IMG/VR virus record: IMGVR_UViG_3300044730_000088
Location: 1-21,237 of that record
Direction: 5' to 3' (one strand)
Source of the DNA: a virus
Length of the DNA stretch: 21,237 bases
Position 1 is the first letter of the stretch. Each line of letters starts with the position of its first letter. Below the pieces are notes generated by a model, which did not search any database, was not told where the DNA came from, and worked only from the letters and a program-made list of their open reading frames with translations. The translations under genes and the position numbers were made by a program. Shown piece after piece: positions 6,347 to 14,219 of this stretch.

Positions 6347-6832
6347 CTTGGTCTCGTCCACCCGGCGCAGCCAGCCCTTGCCGAAGGTCGCAAACGTCGG
6401 CAAGGCTTTATAAAACAACTCTTTCTCCATGCTGAACTTGGCAATCAAATCCGTCGGGTCAGATGCCTTCAAGGCTTGTAGCGTCTTGGGGCCGATGACA
6501 CCGTCAGGCTTGGTGCCAAGGGCTTTCTGCATGGTCTGGATGGCGCGGCCAGGGCCAGCGTTCACCGCGAAGTCGAACATCAGATAGTCGAGGCCGGTTG
6601 GCAGCTCGTCGGCCTTGACCGCATCCCAATACTGTTTCTTGTAGAGGGGCGCTACCATCGCTGGCGTCAAGGCGCGCATCTCTTTTTCGCCAACAGCTTT
6701 TTTGACCCATGCTTCCCACACCCGTTTGGTCACGCCAAGGTTGGTCATGCCGCCTGGGTCAAGTTTGTGATGAACGTAACCCCCTTCATGCTTCAGGACG
6801 GCTTTTAACGCTGCGTCGAAGTTCTCTTTCAC
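6320..6832 (-). CDS. Endolysin, GH108 lysozyme with PG_binding_3 domain
   Basis: A 170-aa protein of the GH108 (DUF847) family. It has the catalytic E16-G-G-Y19 motif, followed by DPGGMTNLGVTKRVW (residues ~25-39), and the helical segment LDYLMFDFAVNAGPGRAIQ. The C-terminal part is the matching PG_binding_3-type region (LGTKPDGVIGPKTLQAL). These enzymes cut the glycan strands of peptidoglycan to release phage. No signal peptide, so export through the holin encoded just upstream is expected. The start is a GTG overlapping the holin stop (GTGA). It is the last gene of the rightmost operon and converges with the plus-strand operon. Confidence 0.93.
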   Translation of the reverse strand: MKENFDAALKAVLKHEGGYVHHKLDPGGMTNLGVTKRVWEAWVKKAVGEKEMRALTPAMVAPLYKKQYWDAVKADELPTGLDYLMFDFAVNAGPGRAIQTMQKALGTKPDGVIGPKTLQALKASDPTDLIAKFSMEKELFYKALPTFATFGKGWLRRVDETKSHAVTMLA

Positions 6833-6999
6833 TTCTTGTCGGGTGTGACGACGCCGATCAGACCGGCGACTGCCAGGCCAGTGGCGATGATGGCGTCAGC
6901 CATTTGGGGTGCGATAGGCACGCCAGCGGCAGCCAGAAACAGAAAGAAACCGCGCCATGTGGATGGCTCTTTGGCTCTTGCAAGGATAAAACCTTTCAT
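6829..6999 (-). CDS. Putative holin (56 aa)
   Basis: A 56-aa membrane protein starting MKGFILARAKEPSTWRGFFL. It has two hydrophobic stretches (FFLFLAAAGVPIAP, and IIATGLAVAGLIGVV) joined by a short polar turn (QMADA), and a charged end PDKK. The STWRG..L...G....P...AI...GLA.AGLIG pattern matches small phage holins located directly before an endolysin. It would form membrane lesions that time lysis. SD AGGAGG with a 5-nt spacer; overlaps the endolysin start as GTGA. Confidence 0.82.
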   Translation of the reverse strand: MKGFILARAKEPSTWRGFFLFLAAAGVPIAPQMADAIIATGLAVAGLIGVVTPDKK

Positions 7000-7013
7000 A
7001 GTACCTCCTGTGG

Positions 7014-7235
7014 TTACTTGTCCTGCTTGTTGTCGAGCTTGTCGAAGATTTTGGTCAGCATGTCGCGGACATCACGGATGTCTTCCTTGTAATCCTCGCG
7101 GGTCACATAGGTGTGCGGCAGCGCCCGCACGTCGGTGTCCAACCGGTCGATCGAGCGGTGGATGTTGTTCAACACCCAGCCGCCGAAAAAACCCGCGATC
7201 GCCACCGCGATATTGAAAAGAACTTGCGAATCCAT
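7014..7235 (-). CDS. Small lysis-cassette membrane protein with coiled-coil tail
   Basis: A 73-aa protein with one N-terminal transmembrane helix (residues ~6-23, LFNIAVAIAGFFGGWVLN). A hydrophilic helical tail follows, with YVTREDYKEDIRDVRDML and FDKLDNKQDK. One membrane span plus a coiled coil suits an inner-membrane lysis accessory protein (spanin-like or holin-modulating), but no overlapping lipoprotein partner is visible, so the spanin label is not supported. Similar proteins are common just before phage holins. It follows the fibre gene by 3 nt and precedes the holin by 14 nt. Confidence 0.78.
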   Translation of the reverse strand: MDSQVLFNIAVAIAGFFGGWVLNNIHRSIDRLDTDVRALPHTYVTREDYKEDIRDVRDMLTKIFDKLDNKQDK

Positions 7236-7238
7236 GCG

Positions 7239-7772
7239 TCACTCATAAATGATATTGATCGTACCAGCGTCGAAAGTGTCTGTGCCGTTGACTGTGGTGA
7301 TGCGGACTTGGGTTAGCGCACTAGAAAGTGACTTAGAACCGCTTACGACTGTACCCGACGGATAGTCTGAAAATGTAGATACGCCGAAAGCAAGCCATAA
7401 ATTACTGCTAACATTAGTAATAGTTACGCCCGCTTCAGTTTCTCTAGTTGACGCATTTGCGGAATGTAATTGAAACCCTGTAGTCGGATTTGCCGCAGCA
7501 GTATTACTTACGTTAATTGCTTCAGCATAACCTGTAGTGTATCCAGTAGCAGAAATACCACCAGAATCGCCAATACGAATAATTATCGGGCTAGTTCCGC
7601 TTGTGCTAACGCCGCTCAACATCACCGTAATCCGCTTTACCCAGCTTGGGATCGATGTGAAGTCAATCGACGTACCCGATGTCGAGGCAACCGCTGTGGC
7701 TCTCTGCAAGCTGTCATACACAGCACCTGTGTTGGTGGTAACCCCTGCGCTACCATTGATCGTTACTGGCAT
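7239..7772 (-). CDS. Short tail fibre/adhesin protein, copy B of a duplicated domain
   Basis: A 177-aa beta-rich protein, low in charge and high in Ser/Thr/Gly. The N-terminus (PVTINGSAGVTTNTGAVYDS) is a typical fibre attachment segment. The rest is a globular domain framed by IDFTSIPSWVKRITVM (~36-51) and ALTQVRITT...GTDTFDAGTINI at the end. Both frames recur almost unchanged in the gene at 8592-9185, with a different middle part, so the two proteins are paralogues with swapped or diverged binding faces. Likely a receptor-binding tip or accessory fibre subunit. The ATG has AGGAG with a 7-nt spacer and overlaps the previous gene by 10 nt. Confidence 0.8.
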   Translation of the reverse strand: MPVTINGSAGVTTNTGAVYDSLQRATAVASTSGTSIDFTSIPSWVKRITVMLSGVSTSGTSPIIIRIGDSGGISATGYTTGYAEAINVSNTAAANPTTGFQLHSANASTRETEAGVTITNVSSNLWLAFGVSTFSDYPSGTVVSGSKSLSSALTQVRITTVNGTDTFDAGTINIIYE

Positions 7773-7987
7773 GTCAGGCTCCTCAATTCATCCGTAGTCG
7801 TGCAGGTATCTACCAGGTTAGTAATGTCACGCAGCCGCTGCTTCTCAGCGACAATCGCAGCCGTGTCGCTACCCGACTCCAGCGCGCGTTGGAATGCCAC
7901 ATCAAGCGCTGCAAGCAGCGGGGCACGTTCAGCACGAAGCCGATCTTTGGTGATGGCTTTGGCCTTGTCAATGTCGATGACTATCAT
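7763..7987 (-). CDS. Small fibre-region protein, possible fibre assembly protein
   Basis: A 74-aa helical protein starting MIVIDIDKAKAITKDRLRAER, with a C-terminal DTCTTTDELRSL helix. Phages often carry short proteins with the pattern I.IDI.KAK.I..D..R........ and a final ..T..ELR.L helix among their fibre genes, where some act in fibre assembly. No enzyme motif. It overlaps the upstream gene as ATGA and the downstream fibre gene by 10 nt, so it is embedded in the fibre cassette. The function is inferred from location. Confidence 0.75.
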   Translation of the reverse strand: MIVIDIDKAKAITKDRLRAERAPLLAALDVAFQRALESGSDTAAIVAEKQRLRDITNLVDTCTTTDELRSLTCQ

Positions 7988-8178
7988 GCTTTCACCTTTG
8001 CATCAGTAAAGTCAGCCGTCCACGCATTGCGGAACTCACGGTCAGCCGGAATGTCAGCAGCGTCAACGATTAAGTACGGCTTGCCGGACGGGATGTCTTT
8101 CATCGCCAGATCAAGCGATTCAGTCGGGATGATGATAGCAACACCGCCATCGTCGTTAGGGAAAAGGATTCTTTTCAT
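7984..8178 (-). CDS. Small fibre-region protein
   Basis: A 64-aa protein, MKRILFPNDDGGVAIIIPT at the N-terminus, with the conserved-looking segment KPYLIVDAADIPADREFRN followed by AWTADF. The P.G.PY.IVDA.DIP.DR.FRNAW pattern recurs in short phage proteins near tail fibre genes. These usually lie next to the KAK-type protein seen here downstream. Function unknown, probably fibre assembly. SD AAGGA with a short spacer; the stop overlaps the next start (ATGA). Confidence 0.78.
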   Translation of the reverse strand: MKRILFPNDDGGVAIIIPTESLDLAMKDIPSGKPYLIVDAADIPADREFRNAWTADFTDAKVKA

Positions 8179-8187
8179 GGTTGTCCT

Positions 8188-8583
8188 TTAGCGGAAAATG
8201 GCTACATAAACTCTAGAGGTGTCTCTGTATGCTCCTGCCCCACCGCCAGCGACTCCATATGTGTATACAGGAACATTACTTGTAGTGGGTGCCCCCGCAG
8301 AAAAAGTATTTAATCCGCCGCTTGCGTTTGTATCACTAGACAAAGAAACACAGTAATTCGCATCAGTCAACGCATTAGTAAAATTAACTGTATACGTGCC
8401 AATGCCGCCATCCGTAATACTCGACACATTAAAACTTGCTCGGATAGCTACCGTTCCTGTTCCGTCAAAGTTCACCCACGCGCGGCACAACGTACCAATT
8501 TGCGTACCAACACCATCATTAAATTGCGGCGGTGTACCTGTAATGCTGCTTTGAAATGTATCTGCTACAACAGTTCCAGCCAT
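8188..8583 (-). CDS. Short tail fibre-like protein
   Basis: A 131-aa beta-rich protein. Its core RAWVNFDGTGTVAIRASFNV (residues ~34-53), followed by VSSITDGGIGTYTVNF and TDANYCVSLSS, is a widespread phage fibre module. The same architecture occurs as the C-terminal domain of larger fibres. Here it is a stand-alone gene, with a short N-terminal segment naming itself to the fibre (MAGTVVADTFQSS). Probably a trimeric tip or capping domain; the carbohydrate or receptor target cannot be inferred. The SD (GAGGT) lies across the stop of the preceding fibre gene. Confidence 0.8.
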   Translation of the reverse strand: MAGTVVADTFQSSITGTPPQFNDGVGTQIGTLCRAWVNFDGTGTVAIRASFNVSSITDGGIGTYTVNFTNALTDANYCVSLSSDTNASGGLNTFSAGAPTTSNVPVYTYGVAGGGAGAYRDTSRVYVAIFR

Positions 8584-8591
8584 GATCTACC

Positions 8592-9185
8592 TCATTCATA
8601 AAGGATGTTGATTGTGCCAGCGTCGAAGGTGTCTGTTCCGCCGTCAGTGGTAATACGAACTTGTGTCAATGCTCCAGTTATAGTTTTTGTACCGGCGCTA
8701 GCATACATTTGAACAGTTCCAGCATCACTGATTAAAACACCACTAATAACCCAAATATTTGAAGCTGAGTTTAATAAACTTAACGTTATACTTCCATCCC
8801 AAGATAAGTTTGATGCATAATTTCCACCTAACCTAAAACCTGTAGTAGAAGATGCTGCATTACCAGCACCGCCAGAAGTAGCTCCTCCAGATGCGCTAAG
8901 GTATCCTGTTGCCTCAACTCCTCCGCTACCAGCTAAACGCATTGCTAACGCTGAAGATCCGCTTGTACTAACTTGGCTAAACATCACCGTAATGCGTTTT
9001 ACCCAGCTGGGGATCGACGTAAAGTCAATGCTGGTTCCGCTGGTAGACGCAACCGCCGTACCCGACACAATCGGAGCCAGCGTACCTGTGGTTGCTACCA
9101 ACGTCTGCGTATTTGACCCTGCAACCGCAGGAGCCGATACCGTAATCGATCCGCTGGTGTCGCCTGAGAGAACTAAAGAAGCCAT
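8592..9185 (-). CDS. Short tail fibre/adhesin protein, copy A of a duplicated domain
   Basis: A 197-aa Ser/Gly/Ala-rich beta protein. The N-terminus (LSGDTSGSITVSAPAVAGSN followed by TQTLVATTGTL) is a common phage fibre attachment segment. The domain after it begins VASTSGTSIDFTSIPSWVKR (from residue ~45) and ends DTFDAGTINILYE, as in the gene at 7239-7772. The two frames are near-identical, while the middle (glycine/serine loops, 8680-8960) has diverged and is visibly more A/T-rich. Probably part of the host-recognition apparatus. SD AAGGA precedes the ATG. No reverse transcriptase or template repeat was seen that would explain the variation. Confidence 0.8.
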   Translation of the reverse strand: MASLVLSGDTSGSITVSAPAVAGSNTQTLVATTGTLAPIVSGTAVASTSGTSIDFTSIPSWVKRITVMFSQVSTSGSSALAMRLAGSGGVEATGYLSASGGATSGGAGNAASSTTGFRLGGNYASNLSWDGSITLSLLNSASNIWVISGVLISDAGTVQMYASAGTKTITGALTQVRITTDGGTDTFDAGTINILYE

Positions 9186-9202
9186 AATTTATCCTTAAAA
9201 AG

Positions 9203-10093
9203 TCACAAGACCACCCACCGAGCGCCGGACGAGACGGTGACAATCACCGGTGCGGTAATAGCCGTGAACGACGCAGACTGCGAGATGTCAACCTCGTAGG
9301 TGCCCACACCGCCGGTGCCAGTGCCCAGCGCCGTGATGGTTGTACCCGTCGTAATGCCGGAACCGACAATCACCGACCCTACGCCAACAGCGCCGGACGT
9401 GGCAGTGGCAATCGTCAGAGTCGTGCCTGCAATACTGCCATCACCCACAAAGCCAGCGCCCAGCGTGATCGGGCCGGTCGTCATGGCGTTCTTGGTTGAC
9501 GGGATTGTATAGCTGATCGTGACCGTCTGGTCATTCTCGTAAAACACCTCGTCGTTACCGCCGCCTGTCGCACCTGCCGCGCCGCCTACCTGACCCCATT
9601 GGTTGTTGCTAAACCCCTCAAAGACATCCAGCGTGCTGTTGTAGCGCAACATGCCTTCGGCTGGCGTGCCTGGCCTGTCAGTCGTGGCACCCACGGGCAT
9701 CTGGACGTAACCCGTGCCGGAGAAGGTGACATCCAGCGTGGCTGAGAGGGTCGTGAACGCGCCGGTGTTAGGCGCCACGTCACCAATCGGCGGGGGCGAA
9801 GCGAACGACAGGTTGTCCACGGGCACCAGGATATTGTCCGTGGTGTATTGCGTTACGTCGTTCTCGTCGGTGATTAGGAACTTGTACGCGACGGTTGGCT
9901 GCAGCCAGATGTTGGCCATGCCGCGCGAGTCAAGAATGATCGGGTTCGTGTTGGCAGTCGCACCAGTCTGGTCGGTGTACGTCGCAATGGGCGTCGTCGT
10001 GCCGCCGGCGTAGGTGTAGACCTTACCGGCAACCAGCGGGTTGCCGTTAGCGTCGAAAAACTGCTGCTTGGGTGTTGGGGTTAGGGATGCCAT
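9203..10093 (-). CDS. Tail fibre/tailspike-like protein with virion-binding N-terminus and inserted module
   Basis: A 296-aa protein. Residues ~6-95 ([20 protein letters not shown], then [19 protein letters not shown]) are the virion-binding head domain typical of podophage tailspikes and fibres. A linker with [20 protein letters not shown] (a common fibre segment) follows. The C-terminus is a small domain, [20 protein letters not shown]...[12 protein letters not shown], that is also found at the end of the 676-aa protein at 14977. Here it is split by a 70-residue Gly/Thr-rich module (residues ~215-284). The SD (AGGTG) is built into the stop of the preceding gene. This is the likeliest main fibre anchor, with the shorter fibre genes downstream as partners. 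Confidence 0.85.
   Translation of the reverse strand: MASLTPTPKQQFFDANGNPLVAGKVYTYAGGTTTPIATYTDQTGATANTNPIILDSRGMANIWLQPTVAYKFLITDENDVTQYTTDNILVPVDNLSFASPPPIGDVAPNTGAFTTLSATLDVTFSGTGYVQMPVGATTDRPGTPAEGMLRYNSTLDVFEGFSNNQWGQVGGAAGATGGGNDEVFYENDQTVTISYTIPSTKNAMTTGPITLGAGFVGDGSIAGTTLTIATATSGAVGVGSVIVGSGITTGTTITALGTGTGGVGTYEVDISQSASFTAITAPVIVTVSSGARWVVL
9242..9451 (-). other. 70-residue module inserted in a fibre C-terminal domain
   Basis: Residues ~215-284 of the fibre lie between GPITLGAG and [11 protein letters not shown]. In the 676-aa protein, GPITVASG is followed directly by VTVTVASGSRWVV. The inserted part contains [20 protein letters not shown] followed by [16 protein letters not shown]. 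This is a repeat type seen in many phage structural and adhesin proteins. Confidence 0.7.
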
Positions 10094-10096
10094 TTA

Positions 10097-12118
10097 TCAC
10101 CTACGATTAAGATTGTTCTGGTTCTCTGCTGCAAGTGCATTAGTAACTTGCACTCCACCCAAAGTCAACGGCGAGCGCAAACCTAAACCAGTATCGCCAC
10201 GCATCATACGCGAGGCGCCGCGTCCAGCACGTTGAAACGGGTCTGCTAACCTCTCACCTTTAGCTTGCCGCGCCATTGCTTTTTCAAGTACATCGGCGGC
10301 CAATTTAGGGTCGAGCATTTCAGCTGCTAACTCCAAAGCAACTTTCTCGTTAATTTTACCTTGCAAGCGATCAATAATTGTATTGGCAAGCGTAGCCAGC
10401 TTACTAAAAAATGCGGGGGATTTTGTCAGTTCAGCAGCCGGCACAGCTTTACCAGATTTGCCGCCTGCTGCGGCTTGCGCTTTAAATTCAGCTTCGCGAG
10501 CCAAATCTTTACGAATACCTTCAACAACTTTTACTTGATCAGGCGTTAAAATCTCTGACAGCTGCTGGAATCGGCTTTGCCCAGTAGAACGTTTTAGTGT
10601 GGTGGGGGCTTCTTTTAATGCTTGCGAAAAAACGCCTGCGCGTTCTCCCGCCGAAGTATTTATGACAGGCAATAATTTACCTTCCAAATATTGCCCGACC
10701 TGCATAATGTTAATCGGCTTACTTAACTCAGTGTACGCCGCTCTAGCCGCGCCGTAACTTTCGGATTTACCCTCAAACCATTTTAAAAATTCGGCGCGGG
10801 TGTTTTTAATCGCGGCGATCTCATTAGTACCCAGACCAAAAGTCTTTGGGTCTTTAATGAGGTCATCCATAGCCAGCTTGAGATAGTGCAAGCTTTTACC
10901 ATTAAACTTGGCGTATTCCGCAGGTACAGTCTTAACGTCAAGCGGCGCGCCGTTCACATCAACGATGGCTGAGCCAACTTTTTGTTCAGGTACGTTCTTG
11001 CCTATTTGAAATTGCTCATTACGCTCACTAGCTAACTGTTTAGCGCGCGCCAATGCTTTTTCCATTGAAGGGCGTTCCAGTAGCGTGTTTAGTGTGTCGT
11101 CAGCCAAAATAATTTGTTTGTCAGCTTTACCGTATAGCGGTCTAGTTGCCGCCTGACGCGCGTTTTCAGCAGCTTGCAGCGCGGCTTCATCTTGCGCTAT
11201 ACCGCCAAGCGCTTTTTTACGCGCGGCTGCGTTAGCTGCTTGGCGTTCATAATATTCAGTTGGCATACCGCGTTGGACTTCAGCTTGAAGCGCAGAATAT
11301 TTAGTAGCGCCTGCAGGCGACGCTGCAATACCTGCTGTAGGCATGCCGCCAGCAACGTATTCATCGTAATTGCGCAAAGCATTAATTATCTCTTGTCCGC
11401 GCCCTTCTGATGCGTCTATTAACGCAGAAAATTTAGGGTTGGCTACGCGGCCCAAATAGTTTGTTGTCGCCCCCAAAGTTTTGCCGCCGGTTTCAACTAT
11501 TGGGGCGATAGCAGAAAACGGGTCTGTGCGCCGGGCGGCGGTTTGAAATGTAGCAGCAGTTTTAGCTAACGGCGCGGATATTGCTGGAGCGCCACTAGCA
11601 ACACGGGCACCGACGCTAAATGGCGCGCCAATACCACTAAACAGCAACGATAGATCGGATAGCCCAGTTACGGGTTGCTCCGCCAAAGTGCGCTTAATAG
11701 ATTCCCAACTGCCATATTTATCTGCGTAATCCCCACCAATGGCTCTTGCAGCGTCCGTGGCTTCTTTAACTGTTGCAGGGTCAGTGCCCAGCACGTTTAT
11801 AATTGCTTTAGTATATCCAGGCGCAGCCAAAGCAGTCGCGCCAGCTGCAGCTTTAAACAGCCCTTTAATTGTATCTATTGGGTGAGTAACAACTTCTTTT
11901 AACCCAGAAAGTTGTTTTAGTACGTCTGCCGGCGCACTAAATGGGGCTTCATACAGTGCTTCCCCAAAACCGTACTGCCGACGAGGCAGCGGCAAACCTT
12001 CTTCTGCGATATCTCGACCGCCGTATTTAGCGGCAGAAGCGGCAAAATCTTGGGCGCCGCTTTCAGGCTCAACAACCACCCCGCCGTATTTTTTAGCGGA
12101 TTCTGAAAGATCTGCCAT
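10097..12118 (-). CDS. Large internal virion / DNA ejection protein (gp16 position)
   Basis: A 673-aa alanine-rich, mostly helical protein without enzyme motifs. The N-terminus has two copies of a KYGG motif (SAKKYGG 7-13, SAAKYGG 28-34), a feature of many podophage internal proteins. A mildly hydrophobic region (GLFKAAAGATALAAPG) near residue 90 could touch membranes. Long charged helices follow, and the C-terminal 100 residues are basic (RAGRGASRMMRGDTG). It sits at the place of P22 gp16, after a second long protein and before the fibres, so a role as a protein ejected with the DNA is likely. SD AAGGA, 6-nt spacer. The gene is visibly richer in A/T than the head genes. Confidence 0.78.
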   Translation of the reverse strand: MADLSESAKKYGGVVVEPESGAQDFAASAAKYGGRDIAEEGLPLPRRQYGFGEALYEAPFSAPADVLKQLSGLKEVVTHPIDTIKGLFKAAAGATALAAPGYTKAIINVLGTDPATVKEATDAARAIGGDYADKYGSWESIKRTLAEQPVTGLSDLSLLFSGIGAPFSVGARVASGAPAISAPLAKTAATFQTAARRTDPFSAIAPIVETGGKTLGATTNYLGRVANPKFSALIDASEGRGQEIINALRNYDEYVAGGMPTAGIAASPAGATKYSALQAEVQRGMPTEYYERQAANAAARKKALGGIAQDEAALQAAENARQAATRPLYGKADKQIILADDTLNTLLERPSMEKALARAKQLASERNEQFQIGKNVPEQKVGSAIVDVNGAPLDVKTVPAEYAKFNGKSLHYLKLAMDDLIKDPKTFGLGTNEIAAIKNTRAEFLKWFEGKSESYGAARAAYTELSKPINIMQVGQYLEGKLLPVINTSAGERAGVFSQALKEAPTTLKRSTGQSRFQQLSEILTPDQVKVVEGIRKDLAREAEFKAQAAAGGKSGKAVPAAELTKSPAFFSKLATLANTIIDRLQGKINEKVALELAAEMLDPKLAADVLEKAMARQAKGERLADPFQRAGRGASRMMRGDTGLGLRSPLTLGGVQVTNALAAENQNNLNRR

Positions 12119-12120
12119 AG

Positions 12121-14217
12121 CTAATCCTTAATGCCGTGTTCTTTTTTGAACGCGTTTGCTGAGTTTTGATCTGGAAAACGATACATTTTTCCATCTGGCC
12201 CTCTAACGTCGACGGAACCTTTAGGTGCCGTGTCTGGCGCGGTTAACACATTGTAAAAATCATTAATGTTCGGCGCTTTGCCCCTAAACCCACGAAGCGT
12301 CTCGTTTTTTTCGTAGTATTCGGCCATTGCTTGTTTTTGCTGCGCAGCAGTTTGAATCTGCATAAACAACTTACGCAAACGTTTGGCGTTTTCTTGCGGT
12401 TTAAGCCGCGCATCAAAAGCACGCGAAATTAAACGTTCGCCCTCTACCTGAGTAAATTGCGCGCCTAAAACAGCCCGCAAATTGCGTTGTACAACTTCTT
12501 CAATTTGCTGCTTAGCGCCCAGAGCTTGTGGGTTAACCAAAGCGTTAAAGAAATCTGGTGCCATACCGATTGAGGGGCCGGACAAAACCTCGCCCGCAGC
12601 AAAACGATCAAGCACTGACTTAATTTGCGCAGCATTTGCAGCCGCGTCGCTACCCCCACCTTGTACCCAATCAAGGTAATCTTGCGCGTATTTTTGATCT
12701 ACCGCTTTTACGGCTTCAGGTAATTTAACACCCACATTAACTTTAGTGCCTTTACCCTGCTTAGATACTCTTATCATATCTAAGAGGTCGTTTATTTCTT
12801 CCAAAATCTCAGGCGTGGGCGGCATCTTTTTAAGTGCTTGCACTTTTTTGCGCGCCAGTATGACATCTTGATAGTCGGCGCTAAAATCGCCTTCTTTACG
12901 TTTAGCCTCAAGCGACTTTACGTGCGCGTCTTGAATTTCTTTCGCTATCGCGCGAACGCTCGCAGCTCTAGTTGAATCTTTAATTGTGGTTGCGTATTTA
13001 TACAGCCGCTCCGCTGTCGGATCCATAAAATCAAATCCTTCACGCCCTGCTTCCACAGGTACAGGCGCAAGCGCTTTTGTTTCGCCGGTGCCTGAAGGCG
13101 TAACTGTGGCCGATGTATCGACCGATTTTGGCGCTGGCGCGGCGGTAGGCACTACCGCTGCCGCGTCTGGCGACGGCGCAGCTGCTGCAGCTTCTACCGG
13201 TGCGGCAGCAGGTTTTGCGGTTCTAGACGCCAAGAATGTGGGCAGGTCTACATATTCACGACCAGCCAAAACTTCTTTAAGCTTATAATCTTCATACGCT
13301 TCTTTATCTTTTTCTTCTGCGGCTTTTAGAATTTCGACTGCAGGCACGTTAATTTGCCGTTTTATGTAGCCTAATTTGTCTTGGTTAAAATCCGCAACTT
13401 CACGGGCGATGTTTTGCTCAAGGGTTCCAAAACGTCGCAGCACTGGACCCAATATAGGGTCAGCATCTGCTGCGATAACCCGCGCTTTTACATCGTCTGC
13501 GGATTTAATTAGCAACGGTGGGTAGACTCTATCAAATTGTTTTTGCCGCGCGTCTAGCTGTTTAGTCTCAAAATCAAATTTTTCGGCTTCTAACTTTTGT
13601 TTTTCTGCGCTAACCCCTAACCCGGCTTTTTCGATGTCGTATGGAGCAGTCAACGCTTTGTCCGCCGGCAACAGGTTAGTCAGCACATTACTTCTGAACT
13701 CAGCCATGTCTGTGTTAGGGCCGGTTGCATGAAGCTGACCCAACATATCGTCAGCTTCTTCACGGTCAACCTCACCGGTTCGCACACCTCGCTCAATCAA
13801 ACTTACGGCGCTTTGGTAATCTTTAGCGCCAGCAATCTTGCGTAGACCAAACTCACGTTTAGCAAGCCGTTGTTTTTGTTCTGCTTCTTGGCGTTGTTGT
13901 TCTCGCGTGGCTTGTGTCGACAACGCAGTTTGACGCTGTACTTCGCCAGTAGCAATCTTCTCAAAATATCGCGGCGCGCGACGAGAAACCTCAGAAAAAA
14001 ACTCTGGCGAGCCGTACTTTAAGTTAGGGTTAGCGTATATCTTGGCAAGCTCGTTTTTTTCCATTACGTCTTGCTGATACTCTTGCATCTTCAAGGCGTT
14101 AAGTTGCGAAGCTTCTTGCATGCCGCGCAGCTGCATAGCGCGCGCCATAGCATTTTCTGGCGGTTCAATTTGAACGCCTTTAAATTGCCCTGGAATGGTG
14201 TAGTCAATAGTGGCCAT
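12121..14217 (-). CDS. Large internal virion / DNA ejection protein (gp20 position), coiled-coil
   Basis: A 698-aa protein. The N-terminal ~130 residues are Gln-rich coiled coil (MQLRGMQEASQLNALKMQEY; later REQQRQEAEQKQRLAKREFG). Helical regions follow, then an Ala/Pro low-complexity linker at about residues 332-376. A C-terminal half ends in a small domain with VDVRGPDGKMYRFPDQNSAN. That final motif resembles short peptide domains found at the ends of other phage virion proteins. No protease or lytic-enzyme signature was found. Position (P22 gp20 slot) and composition fit an ejected internal protein. The start ATG follows a G-rich GGGGGG run used as SD. A/T-rich like its downstream neighbour. 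Confidence 0.75.
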   Translation of the reverse strand: MATIDYTIPGQFKGVQIEPPENAMARAMQLRGMQEASQLNALKMQEYQQDVMEKNELAKIYANPNLKYGSPEFFSEVSRRAPRYFEKIATGEVQRQTALSTQATREQQRQEAEQKQRLAKREFGLRKIAGAKDYQSAVSLIERGVRTGEVDREEADDMLGQLHATGPNTDMAEFRSNVLTNLLPADKALTAPYDIEKAGLGVSAEKQKLEAEKFDFETKQLDARQKQFDRVYPPLLIKSADDVKARVIAADADPILGPVLRRFGTLEQNIAREVADFNQDKLGYIKRQINVPAVEILKAAEEKDKEAYEDYKLKEVLAGREYVDLPTFLASRTAKPAAAPVEAAAAAPSPDAAAVVPTAAPAPKSVDTSATVTPSGTGETKALAPVPVEAGREGFDFMDPTAERLYKYATTIKDSTRAASVRAIAKEIQDAHVKSLEAKRKEGDFSADYQDVILARKKVQALKKMPPTPEILEEINDLLDMIRVSKQGKGTKVNVGVKLPEAVKAVDQKYAQDYLDWVQGGGSDAAANAAQIKSVLDRFAAGEVLSGPSIGMAPDFFNALVNPQALGAKQQIEEVVQRNLRAVLGAQFTQVEGERLISRAFDARLKPQENAKRLRKLFMQIQTAAQQKQAMAEYYEKNETLRGFRGKAPNINDFYNVLTAPDTAPKGSVDVRGPDGKMYRFPDQNSANAFKKEHGIKD

Positions 14218-14219
14218 AA

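Noticed and set aside
7014-7235. Spanin (Rz) assignment
   Set aside because: One transmembrane helix and a coiled coil are seen, but no overlapping Rz1-type lipoprotein gene could be found.
7239-9185. Diversity-generating retroelement acting on the fibre genes
   Set aside because: There is no reverse transcriptase and no template repeat in the window; the differences between the two copies are not restricted to adenine positions.
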